DNA of 64,000 nt from Corynebacterium crudilactis (GTDB lineage: Bacteria > Actinomycetota > Actinomycetes > Mycobacteriales > Mycobacteriaceae): contig NZ_CP015622.1 of assembly GCF_001643015.1 (NCBI RefSeq), positions 2,121,358-2,185,357 of the forward strand. Reading direction: 5' to 3'. The position numbers and the translations under genes are program-made. Below the pieces are notes generated by a model that searched no databases, had not been told where the DNA came from, and was given only the letters and a program-made list of their open reading frames with translations. Shown here in pieces: positions 24,883 to 33,715 of this stretch (the first letter of the stretch is position 1; every line of letters begins with the position of its first letter).

Positions 24883-26028
24883 TTAAGCTTTGGCAAAAAC
24901 CTCAGATAATGCCTCAAACAATGGATGACCAGCAGCAACTCCAGTAAGTTCAATTACTAAAGCATCCGTTGTCTCACGGTTGCCACGTGCTGCAGCAAGA
25001 CGTGACTGCAGCTCAGCTGCTTCCGCATCCGCGTCCACGTCAAAAGCCAATGCAGCAGCGACTGCAGCGACAAGATTGTTTGGCGTGTAACCACGTTCAG
25101 CAAGTTCAGCAGCCGGGCCGATAAAGCGCTCAGGTGCCGAAATCTTACGGATCGGTGCACGCCCCACGCGCTCTACCGTGTCAGGGAGGAAAGGGTTCGC
25201 AAAACGATGCAGAATCTTGTCCACATAAGCCTGCTGAACCTCCGGTTCAAAACCAAACTTATCGACGAGCAACTGCTTCGTCTCCCCCAGCACTGCGGCT
25301 ACCTTGCGCTGTACGTCTGGATCTTCCAAAGCATCAGAGATCTTTGAAATACCTGCTTGATAACCAAAATAAGCGGTTGCAGCATGTCCGGTATTAACGG
25401 TGAACAACTTACGAGTGATGTATGGAGCAAGATCTTCCACCCAGGTAATGCCTGGAATATTCGGAACATTTTCACCAAATGGTGCAGATTCCACTGCCCA
25501 CTCATAATAAGTTTCCACGGTCACATCCAGGCCTTGGCCCGGAGCTTGGTTAGGCACAATCCGATCAACTGCAGTGTTAGCAAACACTGCAATCTGATCA
25601 ACCTCAGGGAATTCCGCACGTACTGCCTCTGCCAAACCATCAGTTGCGTTGATAGCGTTTTCACATGCCATCACCGCTACTTTGGTGGTATTGCCTGCTT
25701 CTGCTCGAGCTTTCAAGCCTTTAGCGATAGTCGGTGCGATGATTTTCAGCACTGTTGGTCCCACGGCGGTGGTAATAACATCCGCATCCAGAATCTGCGC
25801 TTGCAATCCTTCTAGATCCGAACCTGAATTCACACCAGAGAAACCGGAAACTTCAATGTCACGAGGCTCCTGCCCCACTTCATGAACCGTGTAGGTATCT
25901 TCCGCGTTGAGGGATTCAATTAATGCCTCAGCAACATCCGCGAAAACAATGTCATAGCCCGCTTCGTGGAGCAAAACGCCAACAAATCCGCGGCCAATGT
26001 TTCCGGCGCCAAAATGCAGTGCTTTCAT
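24883..26028 (-). CDS. mtlD: Mannitol-1-phosphate 5-dehydrogenase
   Basis: 381-residue NAD-dependent dehydrogenase that oxidises mannitol-1-phosphate to fructose-6-phosphate. The N-terminal Rossmann motif is FGAGNIGRGF at residues 6-15, the family segment VNTGHAATAYFGY lies in the middle, and length and ending match the MtlD family (about 382). Its start overlaps the mtlA stop by one base, so it is coupled to the PTS permease gene. With mtlA it makes a minimal mannitol uptake and catabolism operon. It is distinct from the mannitol 2-dehydrogenase route known for C. glutamicum. Confidence 0.95.
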   Translation of the reverse strand: MKALHFGAGNIGRGFVGVLLHEAGYDIVFADVAEALIESLNAEDTYTVHEVGQEPRDIEVSGFSGVNSGSDLEGLQAQILDADVITTAVGPTVLKIIAPTIAKGLKARAEAGNTTKVAVMACENAINATDGLAEAVRAEFPEVDQIAVFANTAVDRIVPNQAPGQGLDVTVETYYEWAVESAPFGENVPNIPGITWVEDLAPYITRKLFTVNTGHAATAYFGYQAGISKISDALEDPDVQRKVAAVLGETKQLLVDKFGFEPEVQQAYVDKILHRFANPFLPDTVERVGRAPIRKISAPERFIGPAAELAERGYTPNNLVAAVAAALAFDVDADAEAAELQSRLAAARGNRETTDALVIELTGVAAGHPLFEALSEVFAKA

Positions 26029-28046
26029 CAGTTATTTACCTTTCCAAAAATTTCCAAGATTTCTTCTGCAGTTGTGGCTTGCTCCAGTTGAGCAACCGAC
26101 TGCTTGTTGCCAAAAATCTTGGCTATCTTTGACAACAGTCCAAGGTGAGAACCATCGGCACCTGCGATACCAACAACAAACTTGGCTGGCTTTCCACCCC
26201 AATCAATAGGGTCGTCATAGCGAATGAAGGAAATAGCCGAACCATGGATGGAATCCTTGGCTTCATTGGTGCCATGAGGGATCGCTAGTCCATTGCCCAT
26301 GAAAGTGGACACGGACTTTTCACGCTCGTGCATAGCATCAACATACGCCTGATCAACAGCACCTGCAGCCACCAGAATCTGCCCGGCTTCATCGATGGAG
26401 GAAGCACGATCAATCGCAGCACCACCCAACACAATGTTGTCCAAAGTAAGGATCTTGTTGCTGGTGTCTTCGGAAGCCGCAAGGGTAGCTGTGGCTGTGG
26501 TGGCGGCAGCTCCCGCTCCAGCAGTTCCTACGGGTTCTGCTGGCGTTGGTGCAACAGCGCCAGCAGAGCCTGCACCGGTACGCTGCTCGCGGATCATCTC
26601 CACGATCTCGTCGTATCGAGGAGAAGCCATGAAATTATCCACGGACACGTGAAGAGCCGACGGAGTGGGTTGTTGCGCACGGTTGAGCAAATCTTCATGA
26701 ACCACGAGCAAATCGTATTCATCTTTGAGGTTATTGATCGCCGAGTTGGTGACAACAATATCTCCAGCAAAACCTGCGTCTTTAATCTTGTTGCGCAACA
26801 CGGATGCTCCCATTGCAGAAGAACCCATACCGGCATCACATGCAAAGACAATCTTGTTGATCTGTGGAGCCTGCGCAGCAGCACCTGCGCCTAAAACTCC
26901 AGCGACAGAAGACTTCTTGCCCTTCATCGCTTCCATCTTTGCGGTTGCCTCAGTGATATCTTCTTCGCTCTGCTTGGAGAACTTCAAAATTGCTCCAGCA
27001 ATAACGAAGGAGACAATGGCAGCACCTGCGACACCGCAGGTAACCGCCAAATAGGAATCCGAAGCGGTGGATGCATAAACCGCAATGATCGATCCTGGTG
27101 CGGCTGGGGAACGCAGACCTGCGCCCATGATGGTGTTGATAAATACACCAGTCATACCGCCACCAATGGCTGCAATGATCAGTGCTGGCTTCATCAAAAC
27201 GTATGGGAAGTAGATCTCGTGGATACCACCGACGAAGTGAATAATGGCAGCTCCTGGTGCGGTTGCACGTGCAGCACCGCTACCAAAGAAGATATATGCC
27301 AACAAAATTCCTAGACCTGGTCCAGGGTTTGCTTCCAGAAGATAAAGAACAGACTTGCCTGTTTCCACAGCTTGATCTGCTGCCAACGGAGTAAGAACGC
27401 CGTGGTTAATGGCGTTATTAAGGAAGAGCACCTTGGCAGGTTCGATGAGTACTGAAGTCAGGAAGAGCAAGTTGTTGTTGATGAGGAATTCAACTGCAGA
27501 ACCAGCAGCTTTCATGAAGATATTCATCACTGGAGTCAGCAAGAACATCGATGCCACTGCACCGATGGCTGCAAAAATACCAGCGGAGAAATTATCCACA
27601 AGCATTTCAAAACCAGGCTTAATCTTTCCAGCCCACAAGCCATCGAGCTTTTTCATCAGCCACGCAAAAAGTGGACCACAGATCATGGCACCGAGGAACA
27701 TTGGTGAACCACTGCCGTCTTCACCAATAAATACTGGTGAAGAGGTACCAAGAATGACACCCATGGTGGCAATGGCACCAACAACGCCACCGCGGACATC
27801 ATAAATAAGACGTCCACCGGTATAAGCGATCAAGATTGGCAGTAGATAGGTAACCATTGGCCCAACTAGGCTGCCAATTTTTTCATTCGGGAAAAATCCA
27901 TCCGGAATGAACAGTGCTGTAATAAGGCCCCAGGCGATGAATGCACCAATATTGGGCATAATCATCGAGGATAGGAAGGTACCAAATTTCTGTACCGCTA
28001 CCCTTGCACCACTCTTCTGGGGTTGTGCTTCAGTAGTTGTTGACAT
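26028..28046 (-). CDS. mtlA: PTS mannitol transporter subunit IICBA
   Basis: 672-residue mannitol-specific permease and phosphotransferase of the PTS. The membrane IIC domain (residues about 20-345) has many hydrophobic helices and the family motif GGIHEIYFPYV; the IIB domain follows with VFACDAGMGSSAMG, whose Cys (about residue 402) is phosphorylated. An Ala/Pro/Thr linker leads to the C-terminal IIA domain with the phosphoryl-accepting His in AIPHGTNEAK (about residue 592). All three domains are fused, so no separate mtlF is needed. Start MSTTTEAQ at 28046 has GGGAA upstream; the ORF extends further without a convincing site. The general PTS proteins are not in the window. Confidence 0.95.
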   Translation of the reverse strand: MSTTTEAQPQKSGARVAVQKFGTFLSSMIMPNIGAFIAWGLITALFIPDGFFPNEKIGSLVGPMVTYLLPILIAYTGGRLIYDVRGGVVGAIATMGVILGTSSPVFIGEDGSGSPMFLGAMICGPLFAWLMKKLDGLWAGKIKPGFEMLVDNFSAGIFAAIGAVASMFLLTPVMNIFMKAAGSAVEFLINNNLLFLTSVLIEPAKVLFLNNAINHGVLTPLAADQAVETGKSVLYLLEANPGPGLGILLAYIFFGSGAARATAPGAAIIHFVGGIHEIYFPYVLMKPALIIAAIGGGMTGVFINTIMGAGLRSPAAPGSIIAVYASTASDSYLAVTCGVAGAAIVSFVIAGAILKFSKQSEEDITEATAKMEAMKGKKSSVAGVLGAGAAAQAPQINKIVFACDAGMGSSAMGASVLRNKIKDAGFAGDIVVTNSAINNLKDEYDLLVVHEDLLNRAQQPTPSALHVSVDNFMASPRYDEIVEMIREQRTGAGSAGAVAPTPAEPVGTAGAGAAATTATATLAASEDTSNKILTLDNIVLGGAAIDRASSIDEAGQILVAAGAVDQAYVDAMHEREKSVSTFMGNGLAIPHGTNEAKDSIHGSAISFIRYDDPIDWGGKPAKFVVGIAGADGSHLGLLSKIAKIFGNKQSVAQLEQATTAEEILEIFGKVNN

Positions 28047-28159
28047 TTCCCAAACTCTTTCTCTTGAGTAGACAACTTTCATGTTTTCCCTCAAGCTAAC
28101 CTCACTCACGTGATGTATGTCTAGGAGAAAAACACAGAAATCGGAAATGTTTCCAACTT

Positions 28160-28213
28160 GAAACCCACATAAATGATCACATCTTTTTCAAAAAAACAAG
28201 AGAAACCCACATA
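28160..28213. promoter_or_regulatory. Twin direct repeats upstream of mtlA
   Basis: GAAACCCACATA occurs at 28160-28171 and again at 28202-28213, exactly 42 bases apart (four helical turns), in the region where the mtlA promoter must lie. Such face-matched repeats suggest an operator for an activator or repressor. No mannitol regulator gene adjoins the operon. The function is inferred. Confidence 0.4.
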
Positions 28214-28323
28214 CGCTGTGATTCAACACACTGCAGATGTGAGCTTCTCCCTTCTAAAACACTCCACCCCCGGGGCTAGGCAAAATCCTTCAATTTTCGC
28301 TACACAATTCCAATAGGCTGAAC

Positions 28324-29598
28324 TCAGCCAAGAAATCCTGATATATCGGCCGCATTTTTAGCTAACCGCTCCAGCCTAGATTCCGTCATTGAAGCAATCT
28401 GATCCACCAAAACGCGAATCCGAGCTGATTCAGACTCTGCCTCGATAAACCATTGTCGATACATCGGATCTAATGATCCAGGAGCGCCTAGAACAAGATA
28501 ATCAAACACTCGGAAAATCCGGTCACGCTGCCGATTTTGTCTGGCTAGATGGCCTGGATCATCCATCACATAAAGCACCGCCAGGGTCTTCAACAATTTC
28601 ACTTCTCGCGCGGCAACCTCGGGAATGATCAGATCCCCATACATGCGCCCCATATTGGTCTTTGCATGTGCCATTTTTGTAGCTTCAATTGTGGAACCCA
28701 CATATCTGCCCACTAATTCTGAAGTCATCGCTTTCAACGCAGCATAAGAACGCAAGGAGAAATCAAAATCTGCAGCAGCTGCCACCACTGGAAGCTCTCG
28801 TAGAGATGCTGCACCTTCGATTAATTCAGCAGCTGTGCCACCAAAAGCCACTGCCCCTTTTTCTGCCAGCGCAGCCAATTCCACCAAATCCCAGAGCACA
28901 CTCAAATCAATGCGTCCGGAAACAATGCCATCTTCTACATCGTGCACGGAATAGGCAATATCATCAGAAAAATCCATGACCTGCGCTTCAATTGGAGGGC
29001 GTAGATCTTCATGGCCTTGTCTAATCCAGGCAAGGATATCTGTGTCCTCATCATAGGCACTGTATTTTTTATTCACGCTGCCATCTGCGTTTGTTTTCGC
29101 CCACGGGTATTTACACGCAGCGTCTAGGGCTGCACGCGATAAGTTCAGCCCGAAGCTTTCTCCATCCTCCGATACTATTTTTGGTTCCAGCCGAGTCAGG
29201 ATGCGCAGTGTTTGCGCATTTCCTTCAAAGCCACCGCATTTAGCGGCAACCTCATTAAGTGCTTTTTCCCCGTTGTGCCCATAGGGCGGATGCCCTATGT
29301 CATGGCACAGACCAGCCAAATCGCACAGATCTGGATCCAGATCTAGACCTGCACCAATTCCCCGAGCAATTTGGGCCACTTCCAAAGAATGCGTCAGACG
29401 AGTGCGCGGAGTGTCTCCATCATTAGGGCCCACCACTTGAGTTTTGTCAGCCAGGCGCCGCAAAGCTGCGGAATGCAGCACGCGAGCCCGATCTCGGGCG
29501 AAAGCACTGCGGGAATCTTCAGTGCTGGCCCGCAGCTTGCTTGACTTGGGGCGCTCAGGGAGGCGTCGAAAAGCGTCTGCCTCAGAATATGGGTACAT
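28324..29598 (-). CDS. dgt: Deoxyguanosinetriphosphate triphosphohydrolase-like protein
   Basis: 424-residue HD-domain dNTPase-like protein. The metal-binding HD motif is present: His70 in RLTHSLE and His99-Asp100 in GLCHDIGHPPYGHNGE, followed by further conserved residues in DFSDDIAYSVHDVEDGI. This is the short actinobacterial Dgt type, which cleaves dNTPs to nucleosides and triphosphate and helps to balance dNTP pools. It follows the YdcF-like gene with no gap (the stop codon begins one base after its start on the minus strand), so the two are co-transcribed. The position close to dnaG and glmS is typical for corynebacteria. Confidence 0.92.
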   Translation of the reverse strand: MYPYSEADAFRRLPERPKSSKLRASTEDSRSAFARDRARVLHSAALRRLADKTQVVGPNDGDTPRTRLTHSLEVAQIARGIGAGLDLDPDLCDLAGLCHDIGHPPYGHNGEKALNEVAAKCGGFEGNAQTLRILTRLEPKIVSEDGESFGLNLSRAALDAACKYPWAKTNADGSVNKKYSAYDEDTDILAWIRQGHEDLRPPIEAQVMDFSDDIAYSVHDVEDGIVSGRIDLSVLWDLVELAALAEKGAVAFGGTAAELIEGAASLRELPVVAAAADFDFSLRSYAALKAMTSELVGRYVGSTIEATKMAHAKTNMGRMYGDLIIPEVAAREVKLLKTLAVLYVMDDPGHLARQNRQRDRIFRVFDYLVLGAPGSLDPMYRQWFIEAESESARIRVLVDQIASMTESRLERLAKNAADISGFLG

Positions 29599-30276
29599 CT
29601 ACTTTTTCAGCCTCCGGAGCTGCTCGTGGCGCGCACGCCGAGAAGGGCGCAACAGGCCTTGGATAAAACGCAAACCTTCTTCCACTTTATCGGCCACCGG
29701 CTTGCCAAATAGATACGACACGTCTTGGACCACTATCCCGCCCCATTCATGGGACAACGTCAGAAAATAAACTATCGACGGAAACTTCGTGGGACTACAG
29801 GTAGTCGGTGAAGGGTACGCTTCAAACCCCATGCGTCGCGCCATGCGCACCGCCCGATAAGAATGATTAGGATCAGTCACAATAAGCACCCGACCAAGCT
29901 CAGCTGGGCTTAGTGCAGCAAAAGACGATGCCGTGTCATTACCAATCGCGGACACAACAATCAGCGCTGGCTCCACACCAGCATCGATCAAATAGTCTCG
30001 TGCCACTTCAGCTTCAGTAAACCGATCCCCGGGAAGCTTTCCTCCCACGGTATATATGCTCTGCGTGTGGTGAAGCTGCCACAAGGTAGCAGTATGTTTC
30101 AGCCTCGCCTCAAACTGTTTCGATGGGCGCCCATCGTATTGCGCCGTGCCCAACACCACAATCGAATCAATGCTGCGCTGATCATTGGGGGTACTGCACT
30201 GTGCAAAAAGCGCTACCCGCAACGCTGGTTGCGCAATTGCAGCCACTAGTCCGCAGGCCAAGAGAAATCTACTCAC
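29599..30276 (-). CDS. YdcF/ElyC-like DUF218 protein
   Basis: 225-residue DUF218 (YdcF/SanA-like) protein. It begins with one hydrophobic segment (residues about 4-25), likely a signal anchor, followed by a Rossmann-like domain with the family motif SIVVLGTAQYDGRPS and later ASSFAALSPAE and VTDPNHSYRAVRMARRMG. DUF218 proteins are linked to cell envelope synthesis in several bacteria but lack a firm biochemical role. The next gene downstream is dgt, which begins immediately after the stop codon, so this is probably the first gene of a two-gene operon. It is divergent from the TPM-domain gene with 41 bases between the starts. Confidence 0.8.
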   Translation of the reverse strand: MSRFLLACGLVAAIAQPALRVALFAQCSTPNDQRSIDSIVVLGTAQYDGRPSKQFEARLKHTATLWQLHHTQSIYTVGGKLPGDRFTEAEVARDYLIDAGVEPALIVVSAIGNDTASSFAALSPAELGRVLIVTDPNHSYRAVRMARRMGFEAYPSPTTCSPTKFPSIVYFLTLSHEWGGIVVQDVSYLFGKPVADKVEEGLRFIQGLLRPSRRARHEQLRRLKK

Positions 30277-30317
30277 CTTAACTAGTGTGCCAGCCGTACT
30301 CGTCTAAAGTGGGGGCC

Positions 30318-32402
30318 ATGAACTTTAGTCTGGTACAACTTCAGAAAAATATCCGCCGCATATCAGTAACTGTGGCGCTTGGAGCTGGTGCGCTTTTTAT
30401 AAGCAGTCCGTTTCTTAATGTTGACCCGGCCCATGCCACAGAGATCCACATTGTGGCTGAAGCTCCAGAATTTTACCAAGAAAATGTCACAGACTACACC
30501 GGACAGATTTCTTCATCTGATGTCTCCAATATTCAGGCAGCCATCGATGATGTAAAAGCCTCTGAACAAAAAGTTATTTTCGTTGTCTTCCTTAATTCTT
30601 TTGACGGTGTCTCCCCCGAAGCCTGGACGCAGCAAACTGTCGAAGCCAACGGCGGAAGCAACGTCCTTGTGTATGCCCTCGCTCCAGAAGAACGGCAATA
30701 CGGCATTTACGGTGGTGCGCAATGGTCTAATGCACAGCTAGATGCAGCCGATAGCGCAGTCTTTCAAGCATTGACACAGCAAGATTGGGCAGGTTCAGCC
30801 GTTGCGCTGGCAGACGCTGTTGGATCTGGTTCTAGCTCCGGATCAGGTGCTGGGCCTGGCTCTAGTTCTGGTTCCGGCTCTTCCGGCGCTTGGCTTGCAG
30901 CTGCAGGTGTCGGAACAGCTGCAGCTGGTGGCGGAATTTGGGCATATTCCCGCAACCGAAAGAAGAAAACTGGCGCAGCAAATCTAGAAGATGCACGTGA
31001 CATCGATCCACGCGATACCAACAGGTTAATGCGACTGCCAATGGAAACTCTAGAAAACTTAGCCCAAGAAGAACTCACTTCTACAGACGAATCCATCCGT
31101 CGTGGCAAAGAAGAGCTCTCCATTGCTACCGCCGAGTTTGGCCCAGAGCGCACCCGCAATTTCAACCGCGCCATGAACCACTCCACTGGCACGTTGCAAA
31201 AGGCCTTTGAAATCCAACAACGCCTCAACGATTCCATCCCAGAATCCGATGCTGAGCGTCGTTCCATGCTGGTAGAGATCATTTCTTCTTGCGGCCAAGC
31301 CGATGATGCACTTGATGCCGAAGCCAAAAACTTTGCCGATATGCGCAATCTACTGATCAATGCGGGCAGTAAATTGGATGAATTTACCCAAAAGACCGTT
31401 GATCTACGCACCCGCCTTCCACAAGCACAAGAAACCCTCACGGGGCTGCGTACTCGCTATGCACCTGAAGTAATTGACAGCATCGACGACAACGTCGATC
31501 TCGCCAATGCTTCACTCAACGAAGCAGAAAAGGTACTGCCACAAGCCCACGAATTAGAGTCCAAGCCAGCAGGACAACAGGGCGGGCTTATCGACGCCAT
31601 CCGACTCATCGAGCACGCCATCACTACTGCAGACAAACTTCTCGAAGGCGTTGAGCATGCCGATGAAAATATCTCTACTGCCAAAGCAAACGTGGCTGAC
31701 CTCATCCAAGAAATCTCCGATGAAATCAATGAAGCAGCCCAGCTTAAACAAACTGCCGCAGCAGATGGCGCTCGCGCCGATTGGGCTGCACTCGATGATG
31801 CTGTTCGCTCCGCAAGCTCAGTACTAGTCACAGCTTCAGCCGATGCAGAAAAGGATCCTCTGGGAACCTATACCGAACTCGTCGATATTGATTCAGCCCT
31901 TGATGTCCAACTCGACGCTGTCCGTGCCACAGCCGCAGATCAATCCCGCCAGCTGCGAGTATTTGATCAGCAATTGGAATCTGCAGGTAAACAGATCCAA
32001 AAGGCAGAAGATCTTATTTCCACCCGTGGCAAAATCGTTAAAGCTGAAGCACGTACTCACCTAGCAAACGCACAAAAGCTGTATGCCATGGCGCAGCAAA
32101 ACCGTACCCGCGATACCCGTGCAGGAATTGATTACGGACGCCAAGCAGCAGTAGCTGCCCAGCGAGCAAGTAAATCAGCCCAATCTGACATCACCACCTA
32201 TAACAATCGCAATAACTCCGGTGGAGGCACCACTGGCGCAATTGTGACTGGCATGGTTATCAACTCAATCCTCAACAGTGGTCGCGGAGGCAGCGGTGGC
32301 TTTGGTGGAGGATTTGGCGGAGGTGGAGGTGGAGGCTTTGGTGGTGGCGGTAGCTTCGGAGGCGGAGGTGGAGGCGGTGGCTTCCGAGGTGGACGCTTCT
32401 AA
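30318..32402 (+). CDS. TPM-domain membrane protein with coiled-coil and Gly-rich tail
   Basis: 694-residue exported protein. A signal peptide (residues about 1-40, ending near AHA) precedes a TPM domain (about 45-165; EFYQENVTDYTGQIS, NVLVYALAPEERQYGIYGG). A Gly/Ser linker and one membrane helix (about 195-220) with a basic stop-transfer RNRKKK follow. The cytoplasmic part is a long, mostly helical region (about 225-620) that looks like repeated coiled coils, and the protein ends in a Gly/Phe-rich tail of about 50 residues. TPM domains occur in YgcG-like proteins and in a thylakoid phosphatase; the function of this architecture is not known. ATG 30318 follows a GGGGG stretch and is preferred over the upstream ATG at 30285. 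Confidence 0.8.
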   Translation: MNFSLVQLQKNIRRISVTVALGAGALFISSPFLNVDPAHATEIHIVAEAPEFYQENVTDYTGQISSSDVSNIQAAIDDVKASEQKVIFVVFLNSFDGVSPEAWTQQTVEANGGSNVLVYALAPEERQYGIYGGAQWSNAQLDAADSAVFQALTQQDWAGSAVALADAVGSGSSSGSGAGPGSSSGSGSSGAWLAAAGVGTAAAGGGIWAYSRNRKKKTGAANLEDARDIDPRDTNRLMRLPMETLENLAQEELTSTDESIRRGKEELSIATAEFGPERTRNFNRAMNHSTGTLQKAFEIQQRLNDSIPESDAERRSMLVEIISSCGQADDALDAEAKNFADMRNLLINAGSKLDEFTQKTVDLRTRLPQAQETLTGLRTRYAPEVIDSIDDNVDLANASLNEAEKVLPQAHELESKPAGQQGGLIDAIRLIEHAITTADKLLEGVEHADENISTAKANVADLIQEISDEINEAAQLKQTAAADGARADWAALDDAVRSASSVLVTASADAEKDPLGTYTELVDIDSALDVQLDAVRATAADQSRQLRVFDQQLESAGKQIQKAEDLISTRGKIVKAEARTHLANAQKLYAMAQQNRTRDTRAGIDYGRQAAVAAQRASKSAQSDITTYNNRNNSGGGTTGAIVTGMVINSILNSGRGGSGGFGGGFGGGGGGGFGGGGSFGGGGGGGGFRGGRF

Positions 32403-32429
32403 CTCTTATTGTTAGGACACTAGTAAAAC

Positions 32430-32483
32430 CAGACTGGGCGACCAAGACAAGAAATTCTTCTGGAATCTCGGTCAGTGTGTCCG
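32430..32483. repeat. Palindromic intergenic element, family 1, copy B1
   Basis: CAGACTGGGCGACCAAGAC, a short A/T-rich loop, and CTCGGTCAGTGTGTCCGG align with the perfect palindrome 17 bases downstream (32501-32554). Both arms have diverged and pairing is only partial. Confidence 0.6.
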
Positions 32484-32500
32484 GTTACAAACTTGAGAAA

Positions 32501-32554
32501 CAGACCAGGTGACCAAGACTCTATATTCTTCTAGAGTCTTGGTCACCTGGTCTG
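32501..32554. repeat. Palindromic intergenic element, family 1, copy B2
   Basis: A perfect 23-bp inverted repeat (left arm starts CAGACCAGGTGACCAAGACT, 8-base loop TATTCTTC) followed by TTTTAGC on the plus strand. It lies between the convergent TPM-domain gene and the 32571-33059 gene. It is a likely two-way terminator as well as the best-preserved member of the family. Confidence 0.75.
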
Positions 32555-32570
32555 TTTTAGCTTTCAAGTC

Positions 32571-33059
32571 CTAGATCTTTGGCCGGCGCACCGCAGAATC
32601 CACCAGGACACATGCCCAGCTTAAAAAGACTGCATCCACAAATGGCAGTGCATCGCTACCTGCAGTGCCCACAATGAACTCAACTTTTCCGCTGGTCATT
32701 GGGCGTAACCGCGCCACTTCGACACCATTGTTGGTGATCACGCGTTCTTTACGCCACGGTGACATCCTCTTCAGCGAATAGGATCGACGACCACACACTG
32801 CGGTTAATTCACTTACGGTGAAAGAGTTTTGGGTCATGGTATAAACCTCACCGCCTGACAGGGTTGCGCGACAGCGGAAACGCATGGTGCCTGGGGTCGA
32901 TTCAATCAAGAGGCGTTCGCGATCCACGTAGAGCACGTCCGAGCGGACGTCGGCGATGACCTCGCCGGACTCGTCGAAAAGCTCATTGCCGAGCCACACC
33001 CATGTTTCTTCCGCATGGCTGCCGAAGATGCCTGCTCTGGGGCGCTGAGCGTCTACCAT
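32571..33059 (-). CDS. Hypothetical protein, paralogue of the next gene
   Basis: 162-residue protein of unknown function. The layout is beta-rich (many short hydrophobic strands such as VIADVRSDVLYV and VEFIVG) and the C-terminus FVDAVFLSWACVLVDSAVRR resembles the QEIFLSWVTRKTLESR segment of the adjacent gene at 33071-33643, so the two are probably diverged paralogues. It lacks the C-terminal membrane helix of its neighbour. ATG 33059 has an AAAGGA site 5-8 bases upstream; 11 bases separate it from the preceding gene, so they form an operon. No family name can be given. Confidence 0.7.
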   Translation of the reverse strand: MVDAQRPRAGIFGSHAEETWVWLGNELFDESGEVIADVRSDVLYVDRERLLIESTPGTMRFRCRATLSGGEVYTMTQNSFTVSELTAVCGRRSYSLKRMSPWRKERVITNNGVEVARLRPMTSGKVEFIVGTAGSDALPFVDAVFLSWACVLVDSAVRRPKI

Positions 33060-33070
33060 TGCATGGTCCT

Positions 33071-33643
33071 TTAGTTAAAAGTAAGAAAGATGATGATTGG
33101 CGTCAAAATGAGCAAGAATAACGTCAATCCCCAGCTAGAACCCAACATTCTGGATTCAAGAGTCTTGCGGGTAACCCAGGACAAGAAGATTTCCTGGTCC
33201 TTATCTATCGCTGCGTCTGTTTCAAATTCTAGGATTGCGCGACGCATGCCATTATTCAAGCCAGTGAATTGAGCAACTTTGTTTTCATCAGCATCATCGA
33301 TGATCCAATTGTTTTTCTCTTCATTGATAGCAACCATCGTGGTGCCATCCATGTCGATCTCAATGCGCTTGGACTTGGTGAAAGTCTTCTCGCCAGCTTG
33401 AGCACTGAATACACGACCATCTGGAAGCTTAGCGGTTGCGGTTCCTCCAATATCAAAGGAAAGCTCCCATTGCTGATTATCAACCTGTGCAGTGGTCTCA
33501 AATGCCTTGCTGGGAACTTCACCGAAAGTGGCTAATACTTCTTCATCAGCGCCACGAAGTACGTTAATAAAAAGCTTTCCTTCGTTCTTGAAGCGCTTGC
33601 CCCAGGACGTATAGGAGGTCACAATCAGATCCTTCGATGTCAT
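33071..33643 (-). CDS. Hypothetical tail-anchored protein, paralogue of the previous gene
   Basis: 190-residue protein. A beta-rich N-terminal part (residues 1-150) is followed by a single C-terminal hydrophobic helix (LTLFLLILTPIIIFLTF, about 172-188), giving a tail-anchored layout with the main domain in the cytoplasm. The FLSWVTRKTLESR region matches the C-terminus of the 32571-33059 product. The beta-sandwich pattern faintly recalls LURP-one-like or tubby-like folds, but this is a guess. A good GGAGG-type stretch precedes the start region on the minus strand. It is the first gene of a two-gene operon that ends near the palindromic repeats. Confidence 0.7.
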   Translation of the reverse strand: MTSKDLIVTSYTSWGKRFKNEGKLFINVLRGADEEVLATFGEVPSKAFETTAQVDNQQWELSFDIGGTATAKLPDGRVFSAQAGEKTFTKSKRIEIDMDGTTMVAINEEKNNWIIDDADENKVAQFTGLNNGMRRAILEFETDAAIDKDQEIFLSWVTRKTLESRMLGSSWGLTLFLLILTPIIIFLTFN

Positions 33644-33651
33644 GCGAACAG

Positions 33652-33683
33652 AATAGCACCGGCTTGAATAAGCCGGTGCTATT
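33652..33683. terminator. Hairpin downstream of glyS
   Basis: A perfect 14-bp inverted repeat (AATAGCACCGGCTT, loop GAAT) lies 32 bases after the glyS stop on the minus strand, and just upstream of the next operon's start. Confidence 0.8.
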
Positions 33684-33715
33684 TGTTGCTGTGATTAGAG
33701 TATCGCTTTTGCGAT

